From: Episyrphus balteatus
Taxonomy: Eukaryota > Arthropoda > Insecta > Diptera > Syrphidae
DNA: 64,000 nucleotides
NCBI RefSeq assembly: GCF_945859705.1
Contig: NC_079138.1
Span: forward strand, 4,216,001 to 4,280,000
Direction: 5' to 3'
This document shows positions 33,467-45,529 of the stretch, one piece after another. Both the position numbers and the translations under genes were made by a program. The stretch's first letter is position 1. Each line of letters opens with the position of its first letter. The notes below the pieces were generated by a model. The model did no database searches. It was not told the origin of the DNA and worked only from the letters and a program-made list of their open reading frames with translations.

Positions 33467-34278
33467 TGGATCGGGTCAAAATTCTGGCTTCAAAATTCTG
33501 CTTTTTTAACGAAAATTCTGTTTTTCAAAATTCTGCTTTTTTTCTATTCTGCTTTTCAAAATTCTGCTTTTTAAAATTCTGCTTTTCAAAATTCTGCCAG
33601 CATTATACTTGAACAAAAAAAAATCTGCCAGTTCTGCTTTTTTTTTATGGCATATGCGCTGACTAAAGAAAAATACACCTCATTAATGTAATTCAACATT
33701 GGTACTTTCCTAAATTTTTTTTTAGTAAGTGTCGCAAATATTTTTTAAAATGCAAAGACTGACTTTCTTGCAAATAAAATCTATAACTTATTGGAACAGA
33801 TGTTGTTTGATACAAGATATTCCTTTTCTTATTCAAATTTTTGAATATTCATCTTTATTTGATAAATTAAAAAATTTTGAATTATTTTCTGAAATGTTTA
33901 GTATTAAAAACCTTATCTTAATATTTTCAAATTTATTCATTTATAAAACAAAAATGAATATGCACTCAAAGAATGCAAATTATGTAGGTAAGTTATCAAA
34001 TAAACAGATCATTTTTCAAGAAGATGATTTTACAGAATTTAGCAAAAAATTAAAAAAGGGTTTGGAAAATGTTAAAAAGCGCGCGCTTTTTAACATTTTC
34101 CAAACCCTTTTTTAATTTTTTGCAGAATTTTGAAAAACAGAATAATGAAAAGCAGAATTTTGACAAACAGAATTTTGAAAAACAGAATTTTGAAAAGCAG
34201 AATTTTGTAAAGCAGAATTTTTAAAGTAGAATTTTGACAAAAGAATTTTGACCCCGGCAGAATTTTGACCCCAACCCC
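33467..34278 (+). mobile_element. Foldback-like element, copy B (inner), nested in copy B outer
   Basis: It begins TGGATCGGGTCAAAATTCTG and ends TTTTGACCCCAACCC. It lies in an A-run of the outer copy; CAAAAAAA occurs on both sides (33459-33466 and 34279-34286), consistent with an 8-9 bp duplication but weak because it is a homopolymer. The unique middle matches the inner copy at 8722-9425 reversed. The open frame 33729-34115 begins with GTG and runs through the central palindrome; the corresponding part of the other copy is broken, so it is unlikely to be a protein. Confidence 0.75.
34042..34123. repeat. Perfect 82 bp palindrome
   Basis: Arms of 41 bp match exactly around GCGCGCGC (34079-34086) with no spacer. 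The arm contains CTTTTTAACATTTTCCAAAC, the same core as the palindrome at 8809-8899. Confidence 0.95.
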
Positions 34279-34701
34279 AAAAAAAATTCTGCTAATTCTG
34301 CTTTTTTTTCATAGCATATGCGTTTACTATACCAAAATACACCTCATTAATGTTTTTTAGTTTGGTATTTTTCACAAATAATTTTCAAACTGCTTAGAGT
34401 ACTGACTTTCATATAACCCATTAACTAATTAAATAATTTTCGATTATTATTATTTTTCGAAGATATTTATCACACTTTTCTAAATATTTTTACATTTATT
34501 GATTTATCAAAAAAAAAATGAATAATACAAAAAATTGACAAAGTAACCTCAAATAGGCAGCAAATTTAGCTAGAAGATGATTTTACAAAATTCTGCCAAA
34601 AAAAAAAAAAAAAATGCGGAAAAAAACAAATTTTTGGCAGAATTTTGTAAAACAGAATTATTAAAAGCAGAATTTTGACAAAAGAATTTTGACCCCAACT
34701 C

Positions 34702-36716
34702 TTTTTTTTTTTTAATCTATATCAAATTGTGGTTTAAAAATGCATGTTTTTTAACGATTATTATTAAAAAAAAAACTGCAAGACGAAAGAAAAGACAAAC
34801 CTAAATTGTTAAAACCTTGTTAAAAGCTTTAATGCTAACAGAAACTTCAGCAGATTTGTAAAACCACCCTTAAGTCGCAATTATTAGGTAATGTCATCTT
34901 TAAAAAAAAATTAAATGGACATATCAAACTAAAAACTCTAAGATTTTCGAAAAAAAATACAGGCTAAAAAAAAGTATTCGGGGTACCTACCAACTAAAAA
35001 ACAAAAAGCATTTTAACAAATTGCTCAAGTGAAGCATCAGGTCTCTTCAAACTCTTTTTATGGATTAAATCCAAAAATTCTTAAAGTTTAATCAATTTCA
35101 AGATAAATAAGTTTGACAATTTTTCTTGAATGTATCATCAACTTACTTGGCAACATTTTAATACTAGATCTTATAATAAACTTGAGCGACATGACTAACA
35201 ATGTAATATATATACAGTCTGCCGTGTGATTTTACACTTAACCAATACTTTCCACACAGAGATAAGATAAAATGGTGATGATGATGATGCCATTGACACC
35301 TCCATGAGTGCAAGAAAATATTAAAAATTCAAATTGGCTAATTGCCGCCACACATTTGTCCACGGACCCTCATCGTCAGCCAAGACTTCTCTAGGCTCTG
35401 GGATTTTTTTTTTGAGCACTTAAGCTGGTTTGAAAAAAAAAATCTTTGCAGTCATCATCACCATCACACCGATAAACTATGGATTTTTAGTTGGAGTCTC
35501 TTTGGTTTAATATTTTTTTTTTTTTGTTTAACTTTCGAAAGAGGTACGAGTAATGCGTTCGTAAAAAAAAAATTTAACTCAAATTATATGATTTAACGAT
35601 GATCAAGAAATCGAAAATAGTGTCTCACACATTGAAAACAAGATTCATAAGGAGTCTGTTTAATTTTTTTTTTTTTTTTATTATAATTAGTTCAAATTCG
35701 CACTGATTTTGATCAAAAAACTATTTGAACTAGTATATGCGACTGCGTCGTGCCTTTAATATTATTTTTTCTTGTTTTTTTTTTTTTTTTTTTTGTCAGC
35801 AAGTTTGTGATACAATTTTATTGTGAAAATCATTTTTATATGCTAATCTCGAAACAATCATATAAAACGAACATAAAAACAAGATGAACGTTCATAGCCC
35901 GCAAGGAACTATCTGGCATCTTCTGCACTCACAAAAAAAAAAAAAAAAAAAAAAAAAACACACACATAAAAAAAATTAATTAATAAAGAGATGAGCGCAG
36001 ATCAGCCGTGTAAACCAAAGGATCTCCGTTTCATTTAGATACTCTTTTTATATGTTTTTCTTTGCCAACGTTGCGCTCGCTGGCTTCACTTTCTGGGCTG
36101 GGCTGGGTCCTTAAAACTTATTTTTTTTTGTTTTGTTTGCTTGTGACTTCTATATACCTATCTGAAGCACAGATCGGACTTTTGCTTTCCGACAAATTAA
36201 TTTCTTATTTAAATTAGTATTCTTGTGCGATTAACGCGCGCGCCTGCGCTCCAAAAAAAATAAAAAAATAAAATAAAATAGTTTGAGCGCAACAGTTCCA
36301 TTTGGGATTGTTGTTTGTTCATGGTATGCTGTTGTTGTCCTCAATCCTCATCCTCATCCCGATGCGCTTGTTGTGTCGCATGTTCTCTGAACGACTTGCT
36401 CTTGAGCCCACATTGCATATAATTTGCTGGTGCTTCTTGAAACGTTGATTCGACAAGGTGTTATCACATGACACGTTCGTATACATGTGTCTGTCTAAGT
36501 TTTTTTTTCTGTTTTGCAAGAGAATTCGTGTTGAAATGTAAAAAAATAACATTTTTTGTTATTATACTTAGATGACGATTTTTTTTATTATTATTATTTT
36601 TCATGGGTTCAAAGGATTTAATAATTCTTGCCAGGATATTCTGGCTAAGTTTTGGAAACTTTAAAGAGGCAGAGCTCCACAAACCTAAAAATTTTGAAAA
36701 ACGCTGCGCGAAATTC
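34702..36716. other. Unassigned stretch with one 187 bp-family copy
   Basis: The interval 34912-35125 holds a diverged unit of the 187 bp family (AAGATTTTCGA, an AAGTGAAGCATCAGGTCTCT block, TTTTTATGGATT). Also ATG/GAT triplets at 35272-35290 and A or T runs at 35937-35958 and 35771-35794. No gene recognised. Confidence 0.45.
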
Positions 36717-36920
36717 ATTTCTTCCAAAATTAAGTTCGCTTATCAGCTCTTTCGTTTCACGATTTATTGAACAAACTTGTGGTTTGTAGGAGTTTTAAAA
36801 CATAATTAAAAGGTATAATGTGGCTTGAAATATATATTCAAAATTAGAGAGAAGGTTAGGTATCGTCTGCAGACGCTATACAGGTAGTTAAACAATTGAT
36901 TAAACTTTAGTTAGTGGGTT
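36717..36920 (+). repeat. Segment H, copy 1
   Basis: Carries CAAAATTAAGTTCGCTTATC at 36725, then CTCTTTCGTTT, AAAACATAATTAAA, GGCTTGAAATATATAT and a CGTCTGCAGA block. The same order occurs in copy 2 (38820-39155) and, shortened, in copy 3 (40330-40562). Confidence 0.75.
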
Positions 36921-38819
36921 TTTTTTTTAATTTCTGATCTTATGAATTTAAAGTTAAAAAAAAACTTAAAATTTTGAAACCACAAATCCTGTTTTTTTTT
37001 TTTTTTTTTGTTAAGTTTGTGTTTTTGGGACTTTGCTTTTTTTTTATTATAAATCCCCCAAAAACCTTCTTACTAAATCATCATATAATTGAAGCTCGAT
37101 AATGACATTTAAGAATAAAATTGAACAAATGTGTGGCAATTTCCAACATAAGTACCATAACACGCAAAAGCTTATAGGTATATATCATCATCAGAATCAG
37201 GGTGCGAGAACAATACCTCTACAACAGAAAGATAATAATCAAAAGGCTCTTAGAAAAATATACTCAGCAAAAATGAATGCTCCTTGAACTCATTTAAGTA
37301 GGCAAAATTCAAAAACTCTTGCTGGTTGTAATTTTTTTCTGTAAAGAAGTTAGACAATCCAACCGTATAACAGAGAAGATTAATTACACTGCAATTATAC
37401 AACTGAAGAGCATAATACTTGACAATAGACGTCCTTATTTCAAATTCCTATAACCCCCACTGCATGCTGCCGCACAGTATCCAATTCATTATATCTAAGT
37501 TTCATTTTGTCCCCTTCCCTCGTTCGGTCACATTATATCGAATAGGATATGATATCCCAGTTTCCTATATTTATCAATGAATGAACATCAGCTTAGCTAA
37601 TCCAGGACGAAAGCAAAAAAGGACGACGGCGGGCGGGCGGGCGGTTGGTTCGGATGATACGCGGAATGAGTATGAAAGAATGATTCAAATGAGTGACTTG
37701 GTATCAGCTTTTAATAAAAGTTGATTACATTATATTTTTTGCAAGCTCATCGTTAAATTCTCTGTCTACCTATCTACGCACAACACCGCACACGTTATAC
37801 ATTTTTTTTTTCAATTGTCATCCTCATCGTAGTCATTGTCGTCAATCGTCCTTTTCGAAGAAATTTTTTTTTTTTTTTTTGATATAATTGCAATCAAGAA
37901 CAACTATAGATTTATATTTGTATCTCTTGGGTATTAGCAGGTATTCTTTGTGTCTTACACATGCATCCTTTTCCATTTCAATCTTCTTGTTTTGTCATTT
38001 CTTTATTATATTCATCTACTATGCTGGTATTAGAAGAGCTGGGTGGGCGCTTCACAGCAGTTCTGTTCCTAATACAACTATAATTCATGGAATTGATGAG
38101 AAAAATAAGAAATTAAATTCCTTCTTTCATGAATAACAAAACAATAGCGCATAATTTTATTGTTCAACTTTTGTTATCATTAAATATTGACAAAAGTGAT
38201 GGGAGAAATGATATACCACTACTCTATACACCCACCACAAGGACGAGAAAGATGACGATGGAAATGAAAATGAAAATGAAAATGAAGACTACAAACCCAC
38301 ATACGCCGCAGTCATAATAAGGTTTTGTGTATATTTGGCTTTTATGTTTTGGTAAACCTCTCATATTCGGTCCTCCTGACTGTGTGGCGATGTCTTGATT
38401 AACTCGAATAATATTTCTGATGAGAAATATTCTTTTGCATGAGAATTATATAACAATTGCTGCTGATATTTTTTTCCTTAAGGGTTTGCAAAACAAAACA
38501 AAAAATATACATATATATAAATATTAATGAAGTCCTTGAGGAGTTGAATACCTAATTCAAATCTTTTGCACAGAAAAGATATATTCAAGATGACGATGAT
38601 CCGGAAATGAGTTCATGATTAACATCATTCATATCTCCCTTAGCCACTATACCTTTATAGAATGCAAATATTAGAGTAGAGCATGTGGATGTGGCAGGTA
38701 TATGCACATTAGGGTGGTTTTTATATTATTTTTGTTAAGTTTATATTTCCTGTGAGTTTTTTTTTTTTTTTTCTTCCTTAAGAATCAAAAAGGAACCTTA
38801 AACGAAATTCAAAAAATAT
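36921..38819. other. Unassigned stretch
   Basis: Holds a GGGC repeat (37627-37643), T runs at 37865-37880 and an AAAATG repeat (38262-38286). No gene recognised. Confidence 0.4.
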
Positions 38820-39155
38820 TAAATATTTTGAGCTTGCTGTTGAATTATTTAGTAAGTTAAGCAATTTAATAGATATATAATAATATTTTTAGCAAATTTG
38901 TAAAAGCTAAAAAAATGATTCTAATAAATAGAAAAATAATTTCTTTCAAAATTAAGTTCGCTTATCAACTCTTTCGTTTATACGATTATTGAAAAAAAAA
39001 AAAAAAAATATTTGGTTGGCAGTAGTTCTAAAACATAATTAAATGTGAGGAACTGGCTTGAAATATATATATTTATCATTATGAAGAAAAGTTTAGTTGC
39101 ATCTGCAGAGACACTTTTGGTCGTTAAACAACAGAATCATTTGAAACTGTTTTAA
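38820..39155 (+). repeat. Segment H, copy 2
   Basis: Contains TTTTGAGCTTGCTGTTGAA, GTAAAAGCTAAAAAAATGAT, CAAAATTAAGTTCGCTTATC at 38947, CTCTTTCGTTTA, AACATAATTAAA, GGCTTGAAATATATAT and CATCTGCAGA. It is the longest of the three copies. Confidence 0.75.
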
Positions 39156-40329
39156 CTTTTTTTTATGTTACTTTTTCTATTTTTTTTTAAATTTGATATT
39201 AAGACTTATTTATGGAATTTATTATTTTAGCATATAAATTCTGAAGTTGCGTAAATCGCATAGACTGATAACCTACAAAATACTGGTCTTCAATAATTAA
39301 ATATAAAATTAAAAAAAAACAATTGTAAATCTTCATTTTATGTACGATAACGAAAACACTTTTTCATACTCATACACATTTAACTCCCTTTAATATCCGT
39401 TAATAACCACCCCATTTTTCTATTATTCAGAAAACAAGAACAACGACATTCTTAATTAGAATAACGACTTGTTTCCAAAAGTGACTGAAACCCTTTCTGC
39501 AAGTAGGTATATATCTAGATTTGTATAGTAATCATTTTCACACCGGAAGTGTTGAACTTCAGCCCTTTTTCAGTTACCAACATCTTTTTTATCGTATAAA
39601 CGACAATGAGACGATGGCATCAACGACGACGACCTAACCAAATCGACCCCAATGTGTTAAAGATCCATTGACATGGTTGTTAGACAAATCTTAAACGAGT
39701 TTAATTGTCCTGATTTGTTGTTTTTAATGATGATAATGATGATGATGGAGCGCAAAGTTAAAAATGGGGGTTGAGGTATTAGGATGATTTGTTGTCATCA
39801 AGCCGTGCGTCTGTAGGCGTAGGCATAACATTTTTTTTTTTTTTTTTGACTTTAACGAACCTTATAATGTAGTTTATGTAAATTTGCCAGTTCTATGTGC
39901 AACTCACGTGTCATCCAGATATGAATAGGATTATGAATATATGTGTAATAGATTTATAGCAAAGCCAGGTGGTATTGGGTGGATGATGTTCTTTTAATCA
40001 TATTTAAAGGAGAGAATGATGTGTACACAGGACAGTGAATAAATTAATGATTGAATGATTTAAGATACGAGATTTAGATTTGAATATATATGATGGTTGA
40101 ATGGTTTTGATTAGTTATATAATGTACAATTATACAAATGGAATTTCTTGTAATAAATGATGTCGAAAAAAAAAATGTCATTTGCTTTTATTTACATATT
40201 TTATATAGACACGTTTGCTTTATGAATATGGTACGGACATGACTAAGCATTGATTTTGGATAAAATTAATCTGTATAAGCAAATTTCAAAGACTAGCAAA
40301 AAATTACAATATTTTTGAACGACACCACA
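39156..40329. other. Unassigned stretch
   Basis: GAT/ATG triplets at 39727-39747 and a T run near 39831-39847. The end (40246-40325) repeats the block found at 40563-40622 (TGATTTTGGATAAA, CAAAAAATTACAA). Confidence 0.4.
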
Positions 40330-40562
40330 TTTTGAGCTTGCTGTTGAACTTATTTAATATCGTATTGGTATTGGCAGGGGAATTTAAAAGATATAAACAC
40401 ATAAATAATCTATTTAAAAAAATTGTAAAAGCTTAAAAAAATGATTTTAATAAGTAGATAAAATAATTTCTTTCAAAATTAAGTTCGCTTATCAACTCTT
40501 TCGTTTACACGATTATTTGTAAAAAAAAAAAAAACCAAAAGAATAGGTTAGTTGCGTCTGCA
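40330..40562 (+). repeat. Segment H, copy 3
   Basis: Shares TTTTGAGCTTGCTGTTGAA, GTAAAAGCTTAAAAAAATGAT, CAAAATTAAGTTCGCTTATC (40474), CTCTTTCGTTTACACGATTA and GCGTCTGCAG with copy 2, 1527 bp upstream. The segment after CACGATTA is deleted relative to copy 2. Confidence 0.75.
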
Positions 40563-41130
40563 GGATTGATTTTGGATAAATTTATCTGCATAAACAATTT
40601 TTAAAGACCGACAAAAAATTACAAGGGGTTGGCGTCACAATTCTGCATGGATCAAAATTCATTTTTCAAAACTCTGCTTCTCAAAATAATTTTGCTTTTC
40701 ATAATTCTGTTTTAAAAAAATTTAGTAAAATCATCTTCTTTTACGATAATGATTAGGTACTTACCTACTTTGTCAATTTTTTTAATATAATTTTTTTTTT
40801 AATTTGATAAATTAAAAATTAAAAAATATTGAGAAAAGATAAAATCTTTTTTGAAAAATATTTTCAAATTTATTAATTTATCAAATAAAAATTAATACTC
40901 AAAAAATTGAGGAAAGAAATATTTTTTATCACACAAACATCGTTTTTAAATTGTTTTAACAGCATAAAGATGTGAGTTGTAAGAAAGTCAGTTCAGTCTA
41001 TGTATTTTTAAAAATAGGTAGGTATTTAAGGTGAATTACATAATCAAGTGCATTTTTGTTTATGCTTTGAAAAAATATAATCATTTTTAATCAATAATCA
41101 TTTTTTTTTTTTTTTTTCAAAAAAAAAAAC

Positions 41131-42187
41131 TAAACCGACTTTTCCATGGATCAAAACTGGGTTTTATGGTTTTTCTTATAGTTTCTATGGCCAGAACTGA
41201 ACGAAATGGGAAGACATTGCAGCCACCAGCTTTCCAATACAAAAAGAATTATCAAAATTGGTTCACTCAGTCCAATAATATGAGGTTACAAACACAAAAA
41301 AAAAATAAAATGCACGACTGGGGTAGCACGTACTTGCTCTTATGGTAAAATTATATCTTATCTTAAAGCTTTTTATAAAAAAATTAGGCAAAATTATAAT
41401 TAAATTTAATTAAACATTTCCCATTATGTAAAAAAGTACCTAAATTCTGTTTTTATAATTAATATAACTCCGTTTTTAAAGGTTTTGATCACAAAACGAA
41501 GTATACCATCTGAATTCTTGTATGAAAAGGAATTTTGAGAAAAAAAAAAATTTGAAAATCGTTAGAGCCGTTTTTTAAAAAAATTATTTTTTATATATAC
41601 AAATTTTCTAACATTAAAGAAGAAAAATGTTGGTATTCCATTTTGAAGAAATAACTAATTTACACTAAAAAACAAAATTTAGAAACATTTCAAAAACCCG
41701 TTTTCAAATAATTGATTTTTCAAAAAAAAAAAAAATTGAAATATTTTTTAAAAATCCAAAAATGTTTTTTTTTTTGAAAATTTTCTATAATTTTAATATT
41801 AAAATTTTCGTTGAATTCGGGTTAGTCTTGTAAGAGATATTTTGAAACCAAAAAAAACGGTTCTATGGCAAGTACCGTTAGTAGCCTTCCAAAAAATAAT
41901 TTTTTTTAAATCAAAAGTTGGGCCTTGTTTGTAAAATTATACGCAAATATTTTTATCAAAATCGTTAGAGCCGTTTTCGAGTTATTTGGTATAACTTGAA
42001 AAATTTGCACAGACGCACGGACGAAATTGCGAGACCCACTTTTTCGGAGTTCTCCATCATCGTAATGTTGGTTTTGATTAAAACCTCAATTTTTTTTTTT
42101 TGCGACACGAAACCAATACTTGCCCTATTGAGCAAGTAAAAATACAGACGAATTGAATACCTCCTCCTTTTTGGAAGTCGGTTAAAA
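41131..42187 (-). mobile_element. Dispersed repeat R1, long copy inside Foldback copy C
   Basis: Left end AAACCGACTTTTCC (41131) and right end TTTTTGGAAGTCGGTTAAA (to 42187) are short inverse copies. Sequence just inside both ends matches the short R1 copy at 10094-10330 in reverse: a CCATGGATCAAAAC block on the left and GTATTCAATTCGTCTG reversed on the right. The middle is occupied by an E-family segment (41292-42140) that the short copy lacks, so either it is nested or the short copy is an internal deletion. Confidence 0.6.
41292..42140 (+). mobile_element. E-family repeat, copy 1
   Basis: Starts near AAAATGCACGACTGGGGT and carries CACGTACTTGCTCTTATG, several blocks of GTTAGAGCCGTTTT, CAAGTACCGTTAGTA, then GCGAGACCCACTTTTT and CTCCATCATCGTAATGT, and closes with a small hairpin ACTTGC (42118-42123) and GCAAGT (42132-42137). 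The same order is seen at 49387-50385 and, reversed, at 59534-60874. No coding frame. A Helentron/DINE-like origin is possible but not shown. Confidence 0.6.
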
Positions 42188-42302
42188 ACAAAATAAGCAG
42201 AATTTTTTCTTGTTCAAATATTATAATGGAAGAATTTTGAATAGCTGATTAAAAAAAAAAAAGCAGAATTATAAAAAAAAAAACAGAATTTTGACCCGCT
42301 CC

Positions 42303-42697
42303 AAAAAACATGACAAAAACTTGCTCAGTTTCACGATTAGCAGCTAGATCAGTTTTTAGTTTACCGTGGTGCACATAATTTATAGAGAAAGAAGGCATTG
42401 CGATTAGTCTGCCTATCGTGGTATCAAGGTGAGGTTAGCCATTTGAAAATAAAAAAAAAGAAGAAAACAGATTTGTAATATTTGTACCTGTTCACTTTTA
42501 ATATCTTTCACAAAAAAAAACCTTTCCAATGTTTGAACTGGAAAGATTCCGTTTCATTGACCGAGCACGCAACTACTAGGCCAATTCGTACATTAATCTA
42601 CACTTAATGCATAAAGTTTGTATTTTGTACGATTGCACTCAGTATACATTTATGTCCACATCGGTACTCAGTTGGTCAAATCTGTATTCAGTACATA
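42303..42697. other. Unassigned stretch
   Basis: No gene, inverted ends or tandem repeat recognised. Confidence 0.35.
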
Positions 42698-43500
42698 ACA
42701 CGGTGTTACAAAAACGAGGTTTCAAAATATACGCAGGCGGAGACCTATCAGGTTTTGTAGAGCTAGTCGCACTGATTACGAAACGGTTTTTGAAAATCCC
42801 CTAACACCCCCAAAATCTGGAGTTACGGGCAAAAAACGGTTTTTTGGACCTTCACCCATTGAAAAAATTCTAGCTTCGACAATTTTTTACCCATTTCTGT
42901 TTCAGTTTCTGATAGAAGATAAACATACCTTTTCAACAATGTATAAAACATGTAACTCGGTTAAACCACTTATAATTTATAAGCTGTCAAAGTTCAAAAA
43001 TTCCATTTTTTTCGTCATTTGCCCAACTTCGGCATCAATTTAAAGTATATGTTTTCAAAACAACATGCTATTTAAAAAATATATTCTGAAATTATATCTA
43101 TTTTTCAATCAATCGAGGTATTTTTTATGAAAATCACTTCAAAATTGGCTTAGAAAAAAAAATTTTTCGATTTCAACCCAAATACAAAAATTCGAACTTT
43201 TAGGTATAGAACAAAAATGTTGTTTCGGCACGTAGTAGGATAACTTGGGCGCCAGGATTTGGTAACGGGTTTTTGTAGAGGAGCTCAATACACACATTTT
43301 TTTCTTTAAGAGGGGGGTCTATCTCCCCCCGTTAAGGTGGGAGGGGCATTTTTCTAAAAAAAAATTATCCAAATAAAAAAAAATTATTAAAAAACAACGG
43401 CAACACTTACAGTAATAAATGATACCATTTCCGAAAGGAAAAATTGTACATTTGGTTCTAATTTTTAAATCAATATAATATAACCAATATTTTTTGAAAT
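42698..43500 (+). repeat. Dispersed repeat G, copy 2
   Basis: Longer version of the repeat at 30585-31090, with an extra block after the start (42735-42820, containing GGAGACCTATCAGGTTTTGT and CCCCAAAATCTGGAGTTAC). Overall match is good by eye over about 350 bp. No coding frame is supported; the frame at 42607-42804 crosses the start of the repeat. Confidence 0.75.
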
Positions 43501-43615
43501 AATCGATTTCAAAGTTAAAAATAGGTGAAAAAAAAAAATTTTTTAAACTCATTTTATACTATTTTTGTCCAGACTGTGAATTTTAGTAAAAAAAATTACT
43601 CACACAGAAAACTGC

Positions 43616-43829
43616 CTCAATTGATTCCTTAAAGAACAGTCAAAACTATATGTTTCTATGTCTTCTAGTTTTTGAGAAAATTGAAAAATAAAAACAAATA
43701 AAAACAAAAAATATTTTGAAAAAAAGAAAAATCTGATAAAATAATTTTTCAATTTACTCAAAAACTAGAAGACATAGAAACATATAGTTTTCACTGTTCT
43801 TCAGTACATAATAATAAATCAATTGAGTA
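43616..43829. mobile_element. Foldback of about 214 bp
   Basis: Arms of about 75-85 bp are inverted, including an exact match over ACTATATGTTTCTATGTCTT and CTAGTTTTTGAG, with CTCAATTGATT and AATCAATTGAG at the outer ends. The spacer is about 55 bp and A-rich. No target duplication recognised. Confidence 0.75.
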
Positions 43830-45204
43830 CTTAAAAATCTTAATTTAGTATCTACGTAAAGTTTGTACTAATACTTCTTACTTTTTGCAGCTTTCCAAAA
43901 GGCCACTAGTCACTTGCTAGTTGGCACTTACTTTTTACAAATTATGTGGGCTTTTACAAAACTAAAAGATAGACCCCAGATAAAGAACTCTCTTTTTTTT
44001 TGATAAAATAAGTTTTTGTCTTACAATATTTGATTATGATTAATACCTAGTTTAGAAATTCTATTGCCTAATCAAATCCAGGAAGAAAAAAATGTTTGTT
44101 TTTTTATGTATTTTCAGAAGCTGAATTTTCCACTATCAGTTGTGCTTTTCTAATTTAAAACGTTTACGTTTCTTTTTGTTTTTTGTTTTTTTTTTTGCGT
44201 CTTGTCTCGATCCAACAATCTCACTCTACAAGTTTTTCGTCGCATTTATGCAAATCAATACATACATACATTAAAGGTTTAGGAAAAAAAAATTCAGGGT
44301 GCCGCTGTTGTAAACTAAAAATAAACCTAGGTGTTGAACATTATTTATAAAAAAAAAAAATGTAGGTAGCTTTATTTAAATAATAAAAAAATTAAATTTT
44401 ATAGACTTTAGTTTGTATTTATGAATGAATGAAATTCCATTTAAAAATGTATAATATCTGAGATAAAATGAAACGAAAGTTTGTTTTTTTTCGTGTTAGT
44501 TTATTTTTTTGAATGAAAATAATCTTACGCTAATTGACTTTGATTTTGGGTTTTTAATGTATTCCATATGCATAAAATAAAAATAAAATTTCTTACCACT
44601 TAATAAATAAATAAGTGCGTCTTTTAAAATTAAAACAAAAAAAAAAAAAAAAACATATACAGGCATAGGTAGGTACCGATGTTTAATATTTATTATTTAG
44701 CCCATTCGACATCAACATGCAAGAACAAGGAAGGAATGCTTGCTCACTCGCGCCATAATTTTGTTTACGCTCATCATCATCATCAGCAGTATCCTAGTGT
44801 AAGAGTTTCGATTCGATCCAACGAAAAACGGTCTGGCTCTGGGCCTGATACTCAGCGGAATTTTTTCAACATTTTTGTTTTTTAGCATATTGCTTCCACC
44901 CACGGAGGATGTACAGATAAGTGTTTGATCACACTTCGGTGTGTTCTTTTTACATGCATATGGTTTTGACTTTGGCTTTGGTTTAACTTGAGTGCATTTA
45001 ACCAGATACACTTTATTTTTGTGTAGGTATCACTGCGATGCGGTGATCAGCCAAGAAGATATGTTGGCATGTATCTTTAAAAAAAAGAATCTTTGTTTCA
45101 ATTTTTTGTATACAAATTACAATAAATCACTTGACCAAATTGTGTGTGTGTGTGTGTTAGTTATTACAACCAGACGTTAAAAGTTTTGAAGAAAAAATAT
45201 ACAG
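43830..45204. other. Unassigned stretch
   Basis: Contains a CAT triplet patch at 44771-44786 and a short hairpin CACAC-TTCG-GTGTG at 44930-44943. Frames at 44679-44885 and 44712-45011 overlap on opposite strands with no recognised motif. Confidence 0.4.
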
Positions 45205-45427
45205 ATATGTGCTCTTAATTATGAAAGTGGACTAAGTCACTCCTAAAAATGGCATGAAATCTAGCCTAAAAATAATTATTATTTAAGGGGTAAAGTTTAT
45301 TTGAACGAGAAATTGCAGTGATTTCATAAAAGAAATACAAATAAATCGTTATAAGAAAATTATTATGTAAGTTTTTTTACCAATGCAAAAAGTGACTTAG
45401 TCCACTTTCATAATCAAGGGCACATAT
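45205..45427. mobile_element. MITE of about 223 bp with 37 bp inverted ends
   Basis: The left end 45205-45241 and right end 45391-45427 are inverse with two mismatches and include TTATGAAAGTGGACTAAGTC. The outermost bases ATATGTGC/GCACATAT are compatible with a TA duplication. The sequence GACTAAGTCAC recalls the GCACTAAGTC motif of the element at 3185-4672, but the rest differs. Confidence 0.8.
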
Positions 45428-45479
45428 GTTTTTAGTTCAAAAATGAATTGTACTAGATTTTTTTCTTTTGAAATTTTTT

Positions 45480-45483
<4 letters not shown>

Positions 45484-45529
<46 letters not shown>

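Larger units (their letters stand above)
33328..34701. mobile_element. Foldback-like element, copy B (outer)
   Basis: It starts GGGAGCGGGTCAAAATTCTG at 33328 and ends GAATTTTGACCCCAACTC at about 34701. The arms carry CAAAATTCTG subrepeats and the middle matches copy A outer (CATATGCG, CCAAAATACACCTCATTAAT and GCTTAGAGTACTGACT at 34318-34405). Another copy of the family is inserted at 33467-34278. The target duplication is not recognisable because the right flank is a T run. Confidence 0.75.
40626..42302. mobile_element. Foldback-like element, copy C, carrying inserted repeats
   Basis: It starts GGGTTGGCGTCACAATTCTG at 40626 and ends ACAGAATTTTGACCCGCTCC at 42302. The left arm has decayed CAAAATTCTG units, and the adjoining core resembles the middle of the inner copies. 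The right arm is short. A long insertion (41131-42187, repeat R1 with an E-family segment inside) occupies the middle. A target duplication could not be recognised. This is the most decayed copy of the family. Confidence 0.65.

Noticed and set aside
33729..34115. 128-codon frame in the middle of Foldback copy B inner
   Set aside because: It starts with GTG, its last residues are coded by the palindrome, and the matching region of the other inner copy is interrupted by stops.
44930..44943. Hairpin CACAC-TTCG-GTGTG resembling a stable UUCG tetraloop or terminator
   Set aside because: Five-base stem only, no neighbouring gene, and the setting is eukaryotic.
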